In this document: piece after piece, positions 32,446 to 42,438 of the stretch | Numbering within the stretch: the first letter of the stretch is position 1 | Layout: every line of letters starts with the position of its first letter | NCBI RefSeq assembly: GCF_013426205.1 | Contig: NC_089424.1 | Location: forward strand, 3,224,001 to 3,288,000 | Direction: 5' to 3' | Source: Metarhizium brunneum | Taxonomy: Eukaryota > Ascomycota > Sordariomycetes > Hypocreales > Clavicipitaceae | DNA length: 64,000 bases | The notes under the pieces: model-generated | The model's database searches: none | Told to the model about the DNA's origin: nothing | What the model saw: only the letters and a program-made list of their open reading frames with translations | Program-made: the position numbers and the translations under genes

Positions 32446-33555
32446 TCTGGCGGCGGACAGGCCCTCGGGGACCACGCCGTGCAAAGCTTGAGACATGGCT
32501 AGTTCGCAAGGCCCCGACTATTCGGGCCAGGCACGCTCAACTAGCACTCGTCTCAAGGCCAAGCTTGTCGCTCGTCCATGGAAACAGCTCTTGTTATACA
32601 AGTATTTCCCCGTCGCTCCACTCGGTACGAAATCAACAGTCTTTCTTTCTTTTTGTCCAAGCCATTCTTCATCTGTGGCTGGGGGTGCTCACGAGACCAT
32701 TCTCGCGAGAAGGGTTCAGCCTTGCCGACTGAGGGCGATTGAGATTGCACATCCCGGCCACGCAGCCATTTTGCTAGCCTAGCTTGGACATCTAAATTCT
32801 TACTCATTTTATCAGTCTCGTGTCTGCATCATATCAAGAGTGTGTGTCAGGTTGTATGGAGGTCGTAGTCGACTCGTAGATGACCTGATGGAGGGTGGTG
32901 ATTGCACATCCGAGGATAGCTCCCCTTTTTGCGAATCCGAGAGAGAGCTCCAGATGCCCCTTTGAAAGCAATGGTTAGAGTTAGCCTCTGGGATACGTAT
33001 ATCGAAAAAGTGGCATAGCTACCCTGGAATTTGCAACCGCCCACCTTCCATTATGTCGTGAGAAGCATCGGATGTACAATGGCGGGGAGCTGGTGGAATT
33101 CGAGGACCAGATGACATTGATCGAGCCACTATGGAGTACTCGCCTGCATCCTTAAGAGGCCTGGGGTTTAAAAAAAGTCTGGCGGGAGCGGGGCACCATC
33201 GCCAGCTAACCCCACGTCTCCGCACACTAGTATTGACAAGGGCCCAGTGAGGGCTTGGAGTAATAACTCTTGAATTCATCTAATAACAGTCTTTGGTATC
33301 AAAGGTCCTTGGCTCTTCTCAAGGCACAATTGACCAAAGAGCTGTATTCATATGAAAAGTGGTGCCAGCCGTCTGTCCTTGGTCCCGTGATTGTAGCGCT
33401 CGTGTAACCGTGTGACACTTGTGAAAGATATGTTTTATTATACACTAGTATTATACAAAATCTTGCAGTTGAATTGGCATCAATTCGGTCATTCATTGAC
33501 TCATCTACCTCATGTACAATGCAGTTGCACGAATATTTCCTCCTCTTGTGTCCTG
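32446..33555. other. intergenic between secreted protein and DPW-motif gene
   Basis: A 1.1-kb gap. It holds the partial foldback copy at 33233-33415 and otherwise only short unsupported frames (for example 32495-32782). Confidence 0.5.
33233..33415 (+). repeat. single-arm copy of the foldback element
   Basis: Begins TTGACAAGGGCCCAGTGAGG, then GCTTGGAG. It shares an exact run of about 33 bp with the full element (33277-33309 against 30427-30459, containing CTAATAACAGTCTTTGG). It continues with CCTTGGTCCCGTGATTGTAG against the left arm's CCTAATCCCGTGACCGTAG. The second arm is missing. Confidence 0.65.
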
Positions 33556-35640
33556 TTATCTCATCATATATGACAAGTCTGGCAGTCCAGCCAGAATAGT
33601 GGTCACTGCCTCGTCATCCTGGGGGTTCAAAGTCGCAGATTCAATGCTCGCTGGTCTTGAAGATGTGGAACTTGAAAACTGCAACGGCGTGTGAATGGAT
33701 TCATCCTCTCTAGTTTGCCCAAGGGGGGCTGGCATGGAGGCGTTTTCGGGTGCAGGTAATAACGCTGCGGTGTCTTCTTGTGCCAATGGCATGGGCTGTG
33801 AAGTTTGTCCCGTCGAATTGCCGCCAAAGAACTCCAAGCCTCCCCAGGGGTCTGGTTCCTCTGTCAGGGCATTTGAAGCATGCACCGGTTCGTTCGCCTT
33901 CGGAATGGACGCCTCCGCGTCGGGTTCCAGGGTCGGGGGGTATGCCGCCTCGATATGAGAGGCTGTATCCAACGCGGCAGTAGATTCCAAAGTTGGACAA
34001 GACACCATATCCCCCCAATCGTCATCTTCGTCCTGCGATACAGGTATCGGTGCCAAGGCAGATGATACCACCTGGGCTGCTGACGGTTTCGGACTTTGGT
34101 GAGGTTCAGGCATGTCCGCTGATACTTGCTTGTCCTCCGCCCTGTCCCTCACCGTCGTCTCAGGCAGTCGAGACGACTTCGCATGCCACTCAGAAGAAAT
34201 CCTCTCCGTTGCGGGCGACGATGGCACACTGCTGCTCCATCCAAACGATGCAATTATCGGCGATGTGACAGTCCCCGCTAGGGTAGCCGAAAACTGCTGG
34301 GCATGTCCTTTTGGCTTCTGCTTTTTCCTGGCTAACAGCTCACCAATCTCGACGGGTGGTGCTTCGGAATCCCAATTAAACATGCTGCCCCCTCCGTGGC
34401 CCAATCTTCGTCCTAAAACCACTCTTCCCCCGATTCTGTCCTCTTCCATCCATCGGCGGACCGTGTCCAATGTGTCTTTGCGAATGGTTGAATTCTTCCA
34501 CGCCACCCTGACGTAGTTGTCGTCGTCGCCGCCGTTGTGTTTCCGTATAGAGCCGAACCGGGATATGCGATACCAGGCTTTCCGCTGTGATACAGAGGTG
34601 AACGACTCTTTAATGATGGACTCGGGAAGCTCTTCGGGAGTGTTGGCGGCCGCTTGTGTGTTGGGAAATAGAATATTGAGACTGGAAAAGTCGATAGGGT
34701 ACGGTATTGATGTCCCTGGATTGTGTGATAGGGTATTATTTTCAGTTGCTTCGTCGGTTGGCGGGGTCGAGCCGTGGTGCTGTGTCATTTGATCTGGCTT
34801 TGCATCTTTCTCTGGGACAAGAACCACTTCGCTTGTTACTCCGCCGTTGCCAAGCTCAGATGCAGTTTGCAAATCAGGACCTGACTCCTCGGTCTTCGGA
34901 TTCAGATCAACAGGTCCGGCTTCGCATTTGTCCGCTACTGGGGCCATTTCGTCATTGCCCATCGGACGGGTAGATGTCGTTGCAGGCGGTATTGGGGCAT
35001 CCGGGACTAATCCATCATCCACATGGTCCGAAACCTTGGCTTCAGTGACCTGTGTATCTTTTGTTGTCACCGTTTCTGTCCTCGTCGCCTCCACACTCAA
35101 TGTCTTTGCCATGCCATCGTACATTTCCACCAACTCTTGCACCTTGGATGCCTGCTTTTCGCCAAGCAATCTCGTAGGTTCCATGTATACAGAATGACTC
35201 GGCACCGCAGCATCTTCCTGATTCGACTCGATATGCTCCTTCCCCCAGACACCATTTCCCTCACTGTGCCTTGTCAAGTTATCGTGTCCATCCGCCCGCC
35301 CATCATCCCCCAAACCAATGGCGGAGTCAGATTCCTTGATCCCTTCCTTATCATCGGTCACCGCGAGCGCCCATGGGTCTAGCATTACGCCCGTACCGCT
35401 CCCTAATGGCTTTAAATTCGGACTGTTCCCCCAACACGGGCTGGCTTTGCCGCCTGGTGGCTCGTTCCACCCTCCCCAGTCATCCATACCGATATCAATA
35501 CCTCGACCCCATGGTGAGGGCGATCGCGACGACTTGCGGGGTGAATTGCCATAATGCGCTTGCTGAGGCTCGGAAGGCAGGTCGATTGTCGGAGGTGCCG
35601 GAGTATCCGTGGCCCAGGGGGAACTCCAGGGATCCTCCAT
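33556..35640 (-). CDS. DPW-motif protein of unknown function, 694 aa
   Basis: Single exon, 694 aa, largely acidic and low-complexity, no membrane segment. It has DPW motifs near the N-terminus (MEDPWSSPWATD), at about residue 88 (MLDPWALAV) and near the C-terminus (EEPDPWGGLEFFG). One ordered-looking block (about residues 350-430) reads SQRKAWYRISRFGSIRKH, then DDDNYVRVAWKNSTIRKDTL, RRWMEEDRIGGRVVLGRRLG and MFNWDSEAPPVEIGELL. I recognise the block as the kind conserved in filamentous fungi but cannot name a function. DPW/DPF motifs bind the AP-2 alpha-ear in endocytic adaptors, so a trafficking role is a possibility only. Confidence 0.8.
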   Translation of the reverse strand: MEDPWSSPWATDTPAPPTIDLPSEPQQAHYGNSPRKSSRSPSPWGRGIDIGMDDWGGWNEPPGGKASPCWGNSPNLKPLGSGTGVMLDPWALAVTDDKEGIKESDSAIGLGDDGRADGHDNLTRHSEGNGVWGKEHIESNQEDAAVPSHSVYMEPTRLLGEKQASKVQELVEMYDGMAKTLSVEATRTETVTTKDTQVTEAKVSDHVDDGLVPDAPIPPATTSTRPMGNDEMAPVADKCEAGPVDLNPKTEESGPDLQTASELGNGGVTSEVVLVPEKDAKPDQMTQHHGSTPPTDEATENNTLSHNPGTSIPYPIDFSSLNILFPNTQAAANTPEELPESIIKESFTSVSQRKAWYRISRFGSIRKHNGGDDDNYVRVAWKNSTIRKDTLDTVRRWMEEDRIGGRVVLGRRLGHGGGSMFNWDSEAPPVEIGELLARKKQKPKGHAQQFSATLAGTVTSPIIASFGWSSSVPSSPATERISSEWHAKSSRLPETTVRDRAEDKQVSADMPEPHQSPKPSAAQVVSSALAPIPVSQDEDDDWGDMVSCPTLESTAALDTASHIEAAYPPTLEPDAEASIPKANEPVHASNALTEEPDPWGGLEFFGGNSTGQTSQPMPLAQEDTAALLPAPENASMPAPLGQTREDESIHTPLQFSSSTSSRPASIESATLNPQDDEAVTTILAGLPDLSYMMR

Positions 35641-36402
35641 GGTGATGCTATGAAGAGGGCCGAAGCATCGCCGAGGATGTGTCGGAAAATATCAGATAGC
35701 TATATCGCTGCTAAGGACATCATGTCGGTTCAGCGGCGGAACGAAAGGACTCAAGTAGGGAGAAGCTCGCAACGAGCAATCTTGGTTGCCAAGGATTCGT
35801 CGATTCCGTCTAGGCGACAAAATCGCGGCAGGCACGCTATGCTCTCCAGTAAGCAATGCTTTGATGGCGATTACAAAGCTATCCTTGCTGACCGCAGATG
35901 AGAATAGTACTTGATTATGTCGCGACTCGGTGACGCACGGGAGAACTGAGGTTGCACGACACAGGTGCAGCTTGGCCCAAGCACAACTCGAGCTCAGCAT
36001 TCCAGGCAACAGGGGTCTGGTCGACGGGCGTGGCCCCACAGGTCCAGATGGCAGCCAAGAATGACGACGGTGGGGCATCTCAGTGCTGGCTGCGCTTTTG
36101 AAGCAGCACTAGAGGCAGAAGTGGCATGAAAAATTATTCAGACCTCGACACCAAGGGGAGCCCTGCATGCCAGGCGTATATAACTTCTTGATTCCATTAC
36201 GCATCACCATGCTCATTTGACCATCTCAGTACTGTCGTAGTCGATTGAATATTGTGCCGGCGTTGCATCGGCACTGTTACCACCTCCCATCAAACCCTGG
36301 GATCATCAACATCCCCACAGGCCCTCAACTCTACTCACGAACCGTCATGATATCTTCTTGAGATTACTCAATTGCCATTCTGCAACTCCGGTTTCCACCG
36401 CA
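35641..36402. promoter_or_regulatory. divergent promoter region
   Basis: A 762-bp gap between the DPW-motif gene (-) and the methyltransferase (+). The minus frame at 35692-36078 has no support. The methyltransferase frame is open back to a TTG at 36358. Confidence 0.5.
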
Positions 36403-38157
36403 ATGGTGCCCAGACCCCTCCCCTACAATGGCAATTATGCCTCAGCTGACGACTACGTCTCTCATCTCCTTCACTTTGTCAACACTACCGACCTTTTCCA
36501 AATCCTTTGCGGCGGCACTCACATCCTCGACTTCTTCACCTCCTCGCCAGGTCTCTTTCACACCGTCCTACCCGAGGAGTGGCATCCTTTTCTCTTACAA
36601 TGCGACATCATGCGCCTCCTCGATATCTTCATGAGAGATGATCTCGACAGCCTCCAACTGGATGGTCTGCCCGACATGCCGGACAGCTTGTTCCAGTACA
36701 TCAAGTCAATCAGGCATCTATCACTTGCAAGAGACTTTTCTCCCCCACCGCACGATTTACCCGTCCTACCGCGAACAGTCAAGGTAGGCATGAAGCCTAA
36801 AAAGCTTCACGAGGTCAGGAACTTTGCCGACTATGTGCATCGCCTATCGCAGAATATTGCTACCTCGGAGGCGAATCAAATAAGCCACTTTGTAGACTTT
36901 GGTAGTGGCCAGAACTATCTTGGCCGCGCACTGGCAAGCGAGCCTTACAATCGACGAGTCGTCGCGGTCGAAGGCCGTGAGAATAATGTCAGTGCGGCAA
37001 GAGGCCTCGACATCACCTCTGGCCTGGCAACCAAAGAAAAGGTCATGAGGAATAAGAAGCTATGGAATAAGATTCTCGAAGCGGGTGGGCCGCATCCTCA
37101 TGAGAATCCAGACGTCTTCAGACAAGTCGCCGGCTCAGAAGCGTTTGACTTTCGACCCCGGGAGCAGTTAAAGTCTGAATGTACCGTGGAACACGGCAAG
37201 GGTCATGTACAATACGTCTCCGGACGTCTGGACAGCGGCGACTTGTCTGAAGTCATTGCCAAGATTGACAATACCTCGCTCGCCGAAGAAAAGCCCAAGC
37301 TAATGGCCATGTCCATACATTCCTGCGGCAACCTCTCTCACTACGCCATTCGCTCACTCATCCTCAACCCAGACATTCGCGCCATTGCCATTGTAGGATG
37401 CTGCTACAATCTCATGACGGAAAGACTCGGCCCACCAACATACAAGCACGCCTATCTGCGTCCAACCCTGCAAGCACTCAACGGCCGCGTCGGCAGGGAA
37501 TCCTTCAGATTCGATCCGCAGGGCTTCCCCATGTCCCAGAAATTCTGCACCTACGACGACGACGGGGTCCGGCTCAATGTCACTGCTCGGATGATGGCTT
37601 GCCAAGCGCCCCAGAACTGGGACAGACTGGATAGTGAGGCCTTTTTCTCGCGACATTTTTTCCGAGCAGTTCTCCAAAAGATCTTTTTGGACAGAGGCGT
37701 TGTCAAGCAGATACACCATGTGCCGGAGGACACAGACGGGCAAGCAGCCAGGAGGCCGGGCCCGTTTGACGTCAGCACACAACCTGTTACCGTCGGGGGT
37801 CTACCAAAGAAGTGCTATTCCTCGCTACGAGCCTACGTTCGGGGAACAATCGACAAGTTGACAACGAGCACCGAGTATAGGCAGTACGCAGACGTGATGA
37901 ATGACAAGATGGCCGACATTACGGACGAGGAGATTGACAAGTATGAAGCCGAGTACCTGCCGAGGAAAAAGGAGCTGTGTGTGACTTGGAGTCTGATGGC
38001 GTTTAGTGCCATGGTCGTGGAGTCGATGATTGTGGTGGACAGGTGGATGTTTTTGAAGGAGCAAGCCGAAGTTGGCGACGCGTGGGTTGAGACGGTGTTT
38101 GACTATGGAATAAGCCCGCGCAACTTGGTGGTGGTTGGAGTGAAAAAGGATCAATGA
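36403..38157 (+). CDS. METTL25/RRNAD1-type methyltransferase-domain protein
   Basis: 584 aa, single exon. The SAM-binding motif I is HFVDFGSGQNYLGRALASEP at about residue 163. It is followed by the acidic post-I strand VVAVEGRENNVSAARGLD. Downstream MAMSIHSCGNLSHYAIRSL and AIAIVGCCYNLMTERLG are hallmarks of the METTL25/RRNAD1 methyltransferase group. In that group the H-x-C-G-x-L segment and G-C-C-Y-N follow the SAM fold. FPMSQKF is also present. The substrate in fungi is not established. The start is the first ATG; the upstream frame begins with TTG. Convergence with other genes is absent; the membrane protein gene follows on the same strand. Confidence 0.85.
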   Translation: MVPRPLPYNGNYASADDYVSHLLHFVNTTDLFQILCGGTHILDFFTSSPGLFHTVLPEEWHPFLLQCDIMRLLDIFMRDDLDSLQLDGLPDMPDSLFQYIKSIRHLSLARDFSPPPHDLPVLPRTVKVGMKPKKLHEVRNFADYVHRLSQNIATSEANQISHFVDFGSGQNYLGRALASEPYNRRVVAVEGRENNVSAARGLDITSGLATKEKVMRNKKLWNKILEAGGPHPHENPDVFRQVAGSEAFDFRPREQLKSECTVEHGKGHVQYVSGRLDSGDLSEVIAKIDNTSLAEEKPKLMAMSIHSCGNLSHYAIRSLILNPDIRAIAIVGCCYNLMTERLGPPTYKHAYLRPTLQALNGRVGRESFRFDPQGFPMSQKFCTYDDDGVRLNVTARMMACQAPQNWDRLDSEAFFSRHFFRAVLQKIFLDRGVVKQIHHVPEDTDGQAARRPGPFDVSTQPVTVGGLPKKCYSSLRAYVRGTIDKLTTSTEYRQYADVMNDKMADITDEEIDKYEAEYLPRKKELCVTWSLMAFSAMVVESMIVVDRWMFLKEQAEVGDAWVETVFDYGISPRNLVVVGVKKDQ

Positions 38158-38572
38158 TGGTACTAGTACTCCTACTCCTACTACTCCAAGCAGCGCAGGC
38201 GCTCCGATGGCCAATTTTACCCGACCCGTTGTCGTTGTCGTGTAACACCACCAGTGGCCATGAATGGTGAGTTGATGGGCAAACCCCTGTAGATTAAATG
38301 CAGGAGAGCGTACGCAAAAGGCAACAAGAATCTTACATCTCGAGGGCTTTTCGCCCATGTACCAGGTCCGCGGCAAATTGGCAATTCGTAGCCGGCCGCC
38401 GCACTCGACAACCACAACTAATACCAAGGCTCCGGCTTCCACCCCTTGCATCATCACCACTCCGTGCCTTTTGCCTCACTTCTCGCCACCCCATAGCGGC
38501 AACTCTCAGTGCCCCAGCAATACCGTGCGCCGCCGTGTCATTGTAGTCCACTGGGGCCGGGCGAGGATCGCA
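38158..38572. other. intergenic between methyltransferase and membrane-protein gene
   Basis: A 415-bp spacer. It is open in the downstream gene's frame from about 38357, but this stretch has no membrane or domain character. Nothing else is seen. Confidence 0.5.
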
Positions 38573-39892
38573 ATGGCACCGACGGGGCAGATATGGCTCA
38601 TCGTCCACGCCGGGCTCACGGGGTTTGTCGTCATCCCAGCCATTGTCGTGTGGTTCCTGGCCCTGTGCCTCGCGCGAAGGCGACGAGACCCGGCCCGCGC
38701 GGCGTTCAGCTGGGTGCAAGCTTGCCATCCGCTTTTCGTGTCGCAAGTCTTCTCCTCCTCCGTCACCACGGCCCTGCGGGCGAATTCACCCGCGGCTAAC
38801 ATTCGCTCCTCAGGTCCCTGATGCTCAGCATCGTCTCCGACATTGCCGGCGTCATTCTCACATCGTGGCAGTACGACGACGGCTCCTTTGATCGGGTATC
38901 CCACACGGCATCCGGCATCCGCAGCCTCGACGAGATCTACCAGTACACCGGCCTGATTGCCGTCCTCTACCGACGCATCGTCAACGCCTTGTTTGTCATT
39001 GTATTCGCCGAGCTGGGTAACGGCTTCCGCTACGCGCAAATCAGGAAGCCGCCCCCTTTTCGGGGCGTCGTGCGCGCCGCCGCCCTTGGCGTCGCCGTGT
39101 CGATTTTCGCCCTTGCCGTGGCGTACTTTGCTCTGCCGCTTATCGCCCTCATCCACTATTACCAGACGACGGGCTACAATGCCGTGGTGGACGCGTGGGA
39201 CAAGTGCAGGTCGTTGGGGGCTGCGAGTGACGTGATTAATTTTGCGGTCTCGATTGTCCAGGTCGTGTACGCTGGATTTGTGCTGGGCCAGTATGCCGGG
39301 CTCCCGGGGCAAAAGGTACGTTGGCGGGAGCAATTGTAGTTTCGTGGGCGAGGAGCTTTTACTCACCAGACGCCTCTAGTCGGCCGCCCTCTACCTTGTT
39401 GCCACCATCCTCGACGCCCTGCGCTGTGCGGTCGGGATTGTGGTCCTCGGAAGGTGGATTCTCCCCGACGAGCAAATCCCCTACGCTTGGAATGTCGTCG
39501 ACGTCGTCTTTGAATCGTGGGTTCCCTTCGTCGTCTTGGTGCTGCTCCTCGTCATTGGCAAGCGCAGGCAGGATGGTCTCTGGAGCACTGGTCGACGCGC
39601 GACGCAGGGCGGCCAGGGAGGCTGTCCTCAACAGGCCGTGCCCGAGGATGGCAAAGCGCCTCCTCCTCCGCATGGTTACTACCAGCATCCCCCTCCGCAG
39701 CAGGAGAATCCTGTGTGGCAGTACCAGCAGGTGAATCCGGCCCCGGGTGTGGCGTGGAATCCTCACGAGCTGGCGTCGCCGCAGCAGGTTGCAAATCCGG
39801 GTGAGCTTGATTCAAGACAGATAAAGCAGCCTGTGTATTATGTGAGCGCGCATCAAGTCCCTGTTGAAGTTTCGGCCGAGAAGAATGTGTAG
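38573..39892 (+). CDS. multi-pass (about 7 TM) fungal membrane protein, function unknown
   Basis: Three exons: about 38573-38703, then 38814-39315 and 39380-39892; about 381 aa. The start gives MAPTGQIWLIVHAGLTGFVV, then a continuing membrane helix and an Arg-rich loop (ARRRRDPARA). Exon 2 encodes four or five helices, including LIAVLYRRIVNALFVIVFAE and VSIFALAVAYFALPLIALIH. Exon 3 has AALYLVATILDALRCAVGIV and VPFVVLVLLLVIG, ending in a Pro/Gln-rich cytosolic tail. The second intron is a clean GT-AG. The first donor is unresolved: the acceptor at 38813 needs a phase-2 donor, and the only one near is a weak GTTCAG at 38704. The topology resembles fungal 7-TM proteins of unknown function. Confidence 0.7.
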
Positions 39893-40461
39893 GTGGAGGG
39901 GGTCGTGGAAGCTGATACCGTCGAGAGGCAAATTGCGTTGGCAGTTTGGTATTGAAGTAGGATACTTGTAATTCCTAATTTGGGTCGCTTTGGTGCATGT
40001 ATTTACAGCTCCGCACAGAATCATCAATTTTACCCCTTGCTTGCAAAGGAGGCGGGATTTTCGACGACGACATACTGATGCCATTGCGTTTTCTCAATAA
40101 TTGTATTATATCGGCCGCTTCCCATCCACGTGGAAGCAAATTCCCCCGTCTCCAATAGACATATCTATATATACTTGTACATAAAATACATGGTCATAAT
40201 TCGCAGTCCTTGCCTAGTCAATTGTGGCCCAGCCATTGACTTGCTTGGTCTGTCTGTATATCTCTGCGTCACTTGGCTAAACTCGGTCACCCCGTTTTAC
40301 GATTTCCCTACCATCCCACCATTGTGTGCTTCCGCAACTTGGTGCTAAAAGGTCGACATGACCGACCAAGGCACGAAATATCGGTGAACATGAAGCAGCG
40401 GAAACGTCATGCTCTCATGTATCCAGCCCTGCACAAGGTAAGCAAACACGCCATGCAGCCG
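39893..40461. other. intergenic, no gene seen
   Basis: 3' flank of the membrane protein and of copy D. Short AT-rich strings near 40120-40200. Nothing supported. Confidence 0.5.
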
Positions 40462-40674
40462 TCAAAATGCCAGAGCACCTACAGCCTGCCAGTAGATGGG
40501 ATCGGTCGGGACGCGGCATCCGCACTCTGCTCCGCGTGTTGGGTCGTAGTAGACGTCCATGCCGGAGCATGGCCGGCCATGGGGGAATCCGTTGTACGCT
40601 GTGAAATACCTGGCCTGCAGGTAATGCGTGAGGCAGCTGGGACAGACCAGTGTCCGGTACTTGATGAAGCACAT
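40462..40674 (-). CDS. short cysteine-rich protein, MC-x8-C family, copy D
   Basis: 70 aa, single exon. It begins MCFIKYRTLVCPSCLTHY, with cysteines at 2, 11, 14, 36, 51 and 53, so the head matches copies A-C exactly (C2, C11, C14, with Pro after C11). HGRPCSG resembles the TGRVCSG block of copy B. The C-terminus is more divergent. The frame is open further upstream to 40776, but the Met-Cys start is chosen from the family pattern. No signal peptide. Function unknown. Confidence 0.6.
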   Translation of the reverse strand: MCFIKYRTLVCPSCLTHYLQARYFTAYNGFPHGRPCSGMDVYYDPTRGAECGCRVPTDPIYWQAVGALAF

Positions 40675-42012
40675 GCTGACTAGTAACGAGCGACGGCTGG
40701 CCGCGTCTCGGTGAAGGCGGATGCGTAGGAGAAATAGATGAGATGATGGAGGAAATTGTGTGTTCAACACCGACATGCGGAAGTCGCTGGATATTTTATT
40801 ACATTTGGCGATGGGCAGTGAATTATAGCGAATCGATTACATATGCTGTTCATTACTTGGAACAGACGTGGCCTAGTTGAATACATGTCAAGTTGAACAA
40901 ACCTCGTTTTTTCCGACATCGTGGCCAACAATGGGCGGGTGGGACTTGGGCGTCGTTGTCAATGGGACGGCACAAGTAGGGAACGGTTGTTGAGACGAGC
41001 TGAATACTGTTAGAAGAAGGATCAAACGAGCGGTCATATGTGGGCTTTGGATAATCTTTGTCGGTCGTGGGCTGTGATAATCTGCAGCCCCAAGGAGTGG
41101 AGTGTTTGCAGCTTATAGGCCTTTCATCAAAGGCGCGGCTCTAAACAAAACAACGGGTGGACACTTTTATCTAGAAAGAAGAGGTGGGCACTTTAAAAGG
41201 GCTTTGATGACTTGTTTATTTTTTGAATTGACAAAGTGTTGGGATGAGCATACAACACGGAGTGATTGGCAAGTATAAGACGTGCAAGATGGACGCTGAG
41301 ACGCTCCTCAACCTCACTTGACTTCGCTCTTTGATTGGTTCGTGTTTTGTTAACCACGAGCTCAAAGTCAATGATTTGTTGCTATAATGTGTGAATATTG
41401 CATATTGCAATGCCGTGAGAGTCATACCGCATCGTCAGTTCAGCAAAGGAAACCACGGCGTTCATGACACGATTCGTCTACTTGGGAGTATTTATTCCAG
41501 TAGCTTCAATGGTCCTTTGCAAATGTCACGGATAGCGGAAGCATCATGCATCTCGGCAAGTCGCGCCGGTGCATCCCCGGGACTGCTGCAAAGGTCTGGC
41601 GCATCAAGGGGCGGCTTTTTTCGTCTGATGCGAATGTCGAATCAAAGCACATGACTTCCCGTTTCCCACATTTATCCAAATGTCAACTTGTCTTGACTCC
41701 TGACAGAAGCCCAGACGCCACACTGGAGCATCGAGATCTGCCATCATGCCATCATCCGCGCAGCCACCCGTCCCTCTGCCAAGTTTCGTGCATAGGTCAA
41801 ACAGGGTTGCAGATTGCAGCAAGGCGACAGCATGACACCGTGTGACATCATGTTTCATTTGACCCGTTTGACCTTTGGATGAAACAAACGTCAGAAGACA
41901 ACCCAACTCTAGACTTTAAACGTCACCTAACGCCTGTAGCGCCTCCGGTCCAGATCCTTCTTTTTTTTTCATGTCTTGAACTCGTACACAGTTGGGTCCA
42001 AGCAATCTCAAC
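40675..42012. other. intergenic, no supported gene
   Basis: A 1.3-kb gap. Overlapping short frames on both strands around 41391-41906 have no domain or splice support. A poly-T run at about 41961-41970 lies just upstream of the small spliced gene. Confidence 0.45.
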
Positions 42013-42438
42013 ATGGCTGCAAAGGTATATCACACATCCCCATGTGACTGCAACACATCAGCAAGGCTAACCTGTCGCAGGGTCAAACCGTGCAGAGGAA
42101 GCATCAAATGGTGCAAGATTATACCAGCGGTTAGTCGAAAACGTCATTTTCTTTTCACTACGATACCAACTAGTCTTAGAACCCGAGGAGGAAGTTCCAA
42201 GACAAATTGCTCTACAACAACAGCCACAATTACAGGCTCAGCAGCCGCAGATTCGGGCCGTGGCCCAGACGTCCGAAAAGTCGAATCCTCTGAAACTCAG
42301 GCTCGACCTGAATCTAGACGTTGACATTCAGTTGCGCGCCAAAATCCACGGCGACGTGACGCTGGCTCTTCTGTGGGTTGTTGCCTCCCGGCGGCCTGCC
42401 ACGCAATACAACTAATTTGTTTGTGTAGGGACATGTGA
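42013..42438 (+). CDS. small four-exon gene, 87 aa, C-terminal LDLNLD motif
   Basis: Exons 42013-42024, 42081-42129, 42180-42372 and 42429-42438, all GT-AG with consistent phases. The last intron has a CTAAT branch site near its end. The spliced protein begins MAAKGQTVQRKHQMVQDYTS, has a Gln-rich middle (QQQPQLQAQQPQ), and ends LKLRLDLNLDVDIQLRAKIH followed by GDVTLALLDM. The alternating Leu/Asp ending resembles that of short proteins I recall as common in filamentous fungi, without a known function; that recollection is not verified. No signal peptide. If the last intron is retained, the protein would instead end LLWVVASRRPATQYN. Confidence 0.6.
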
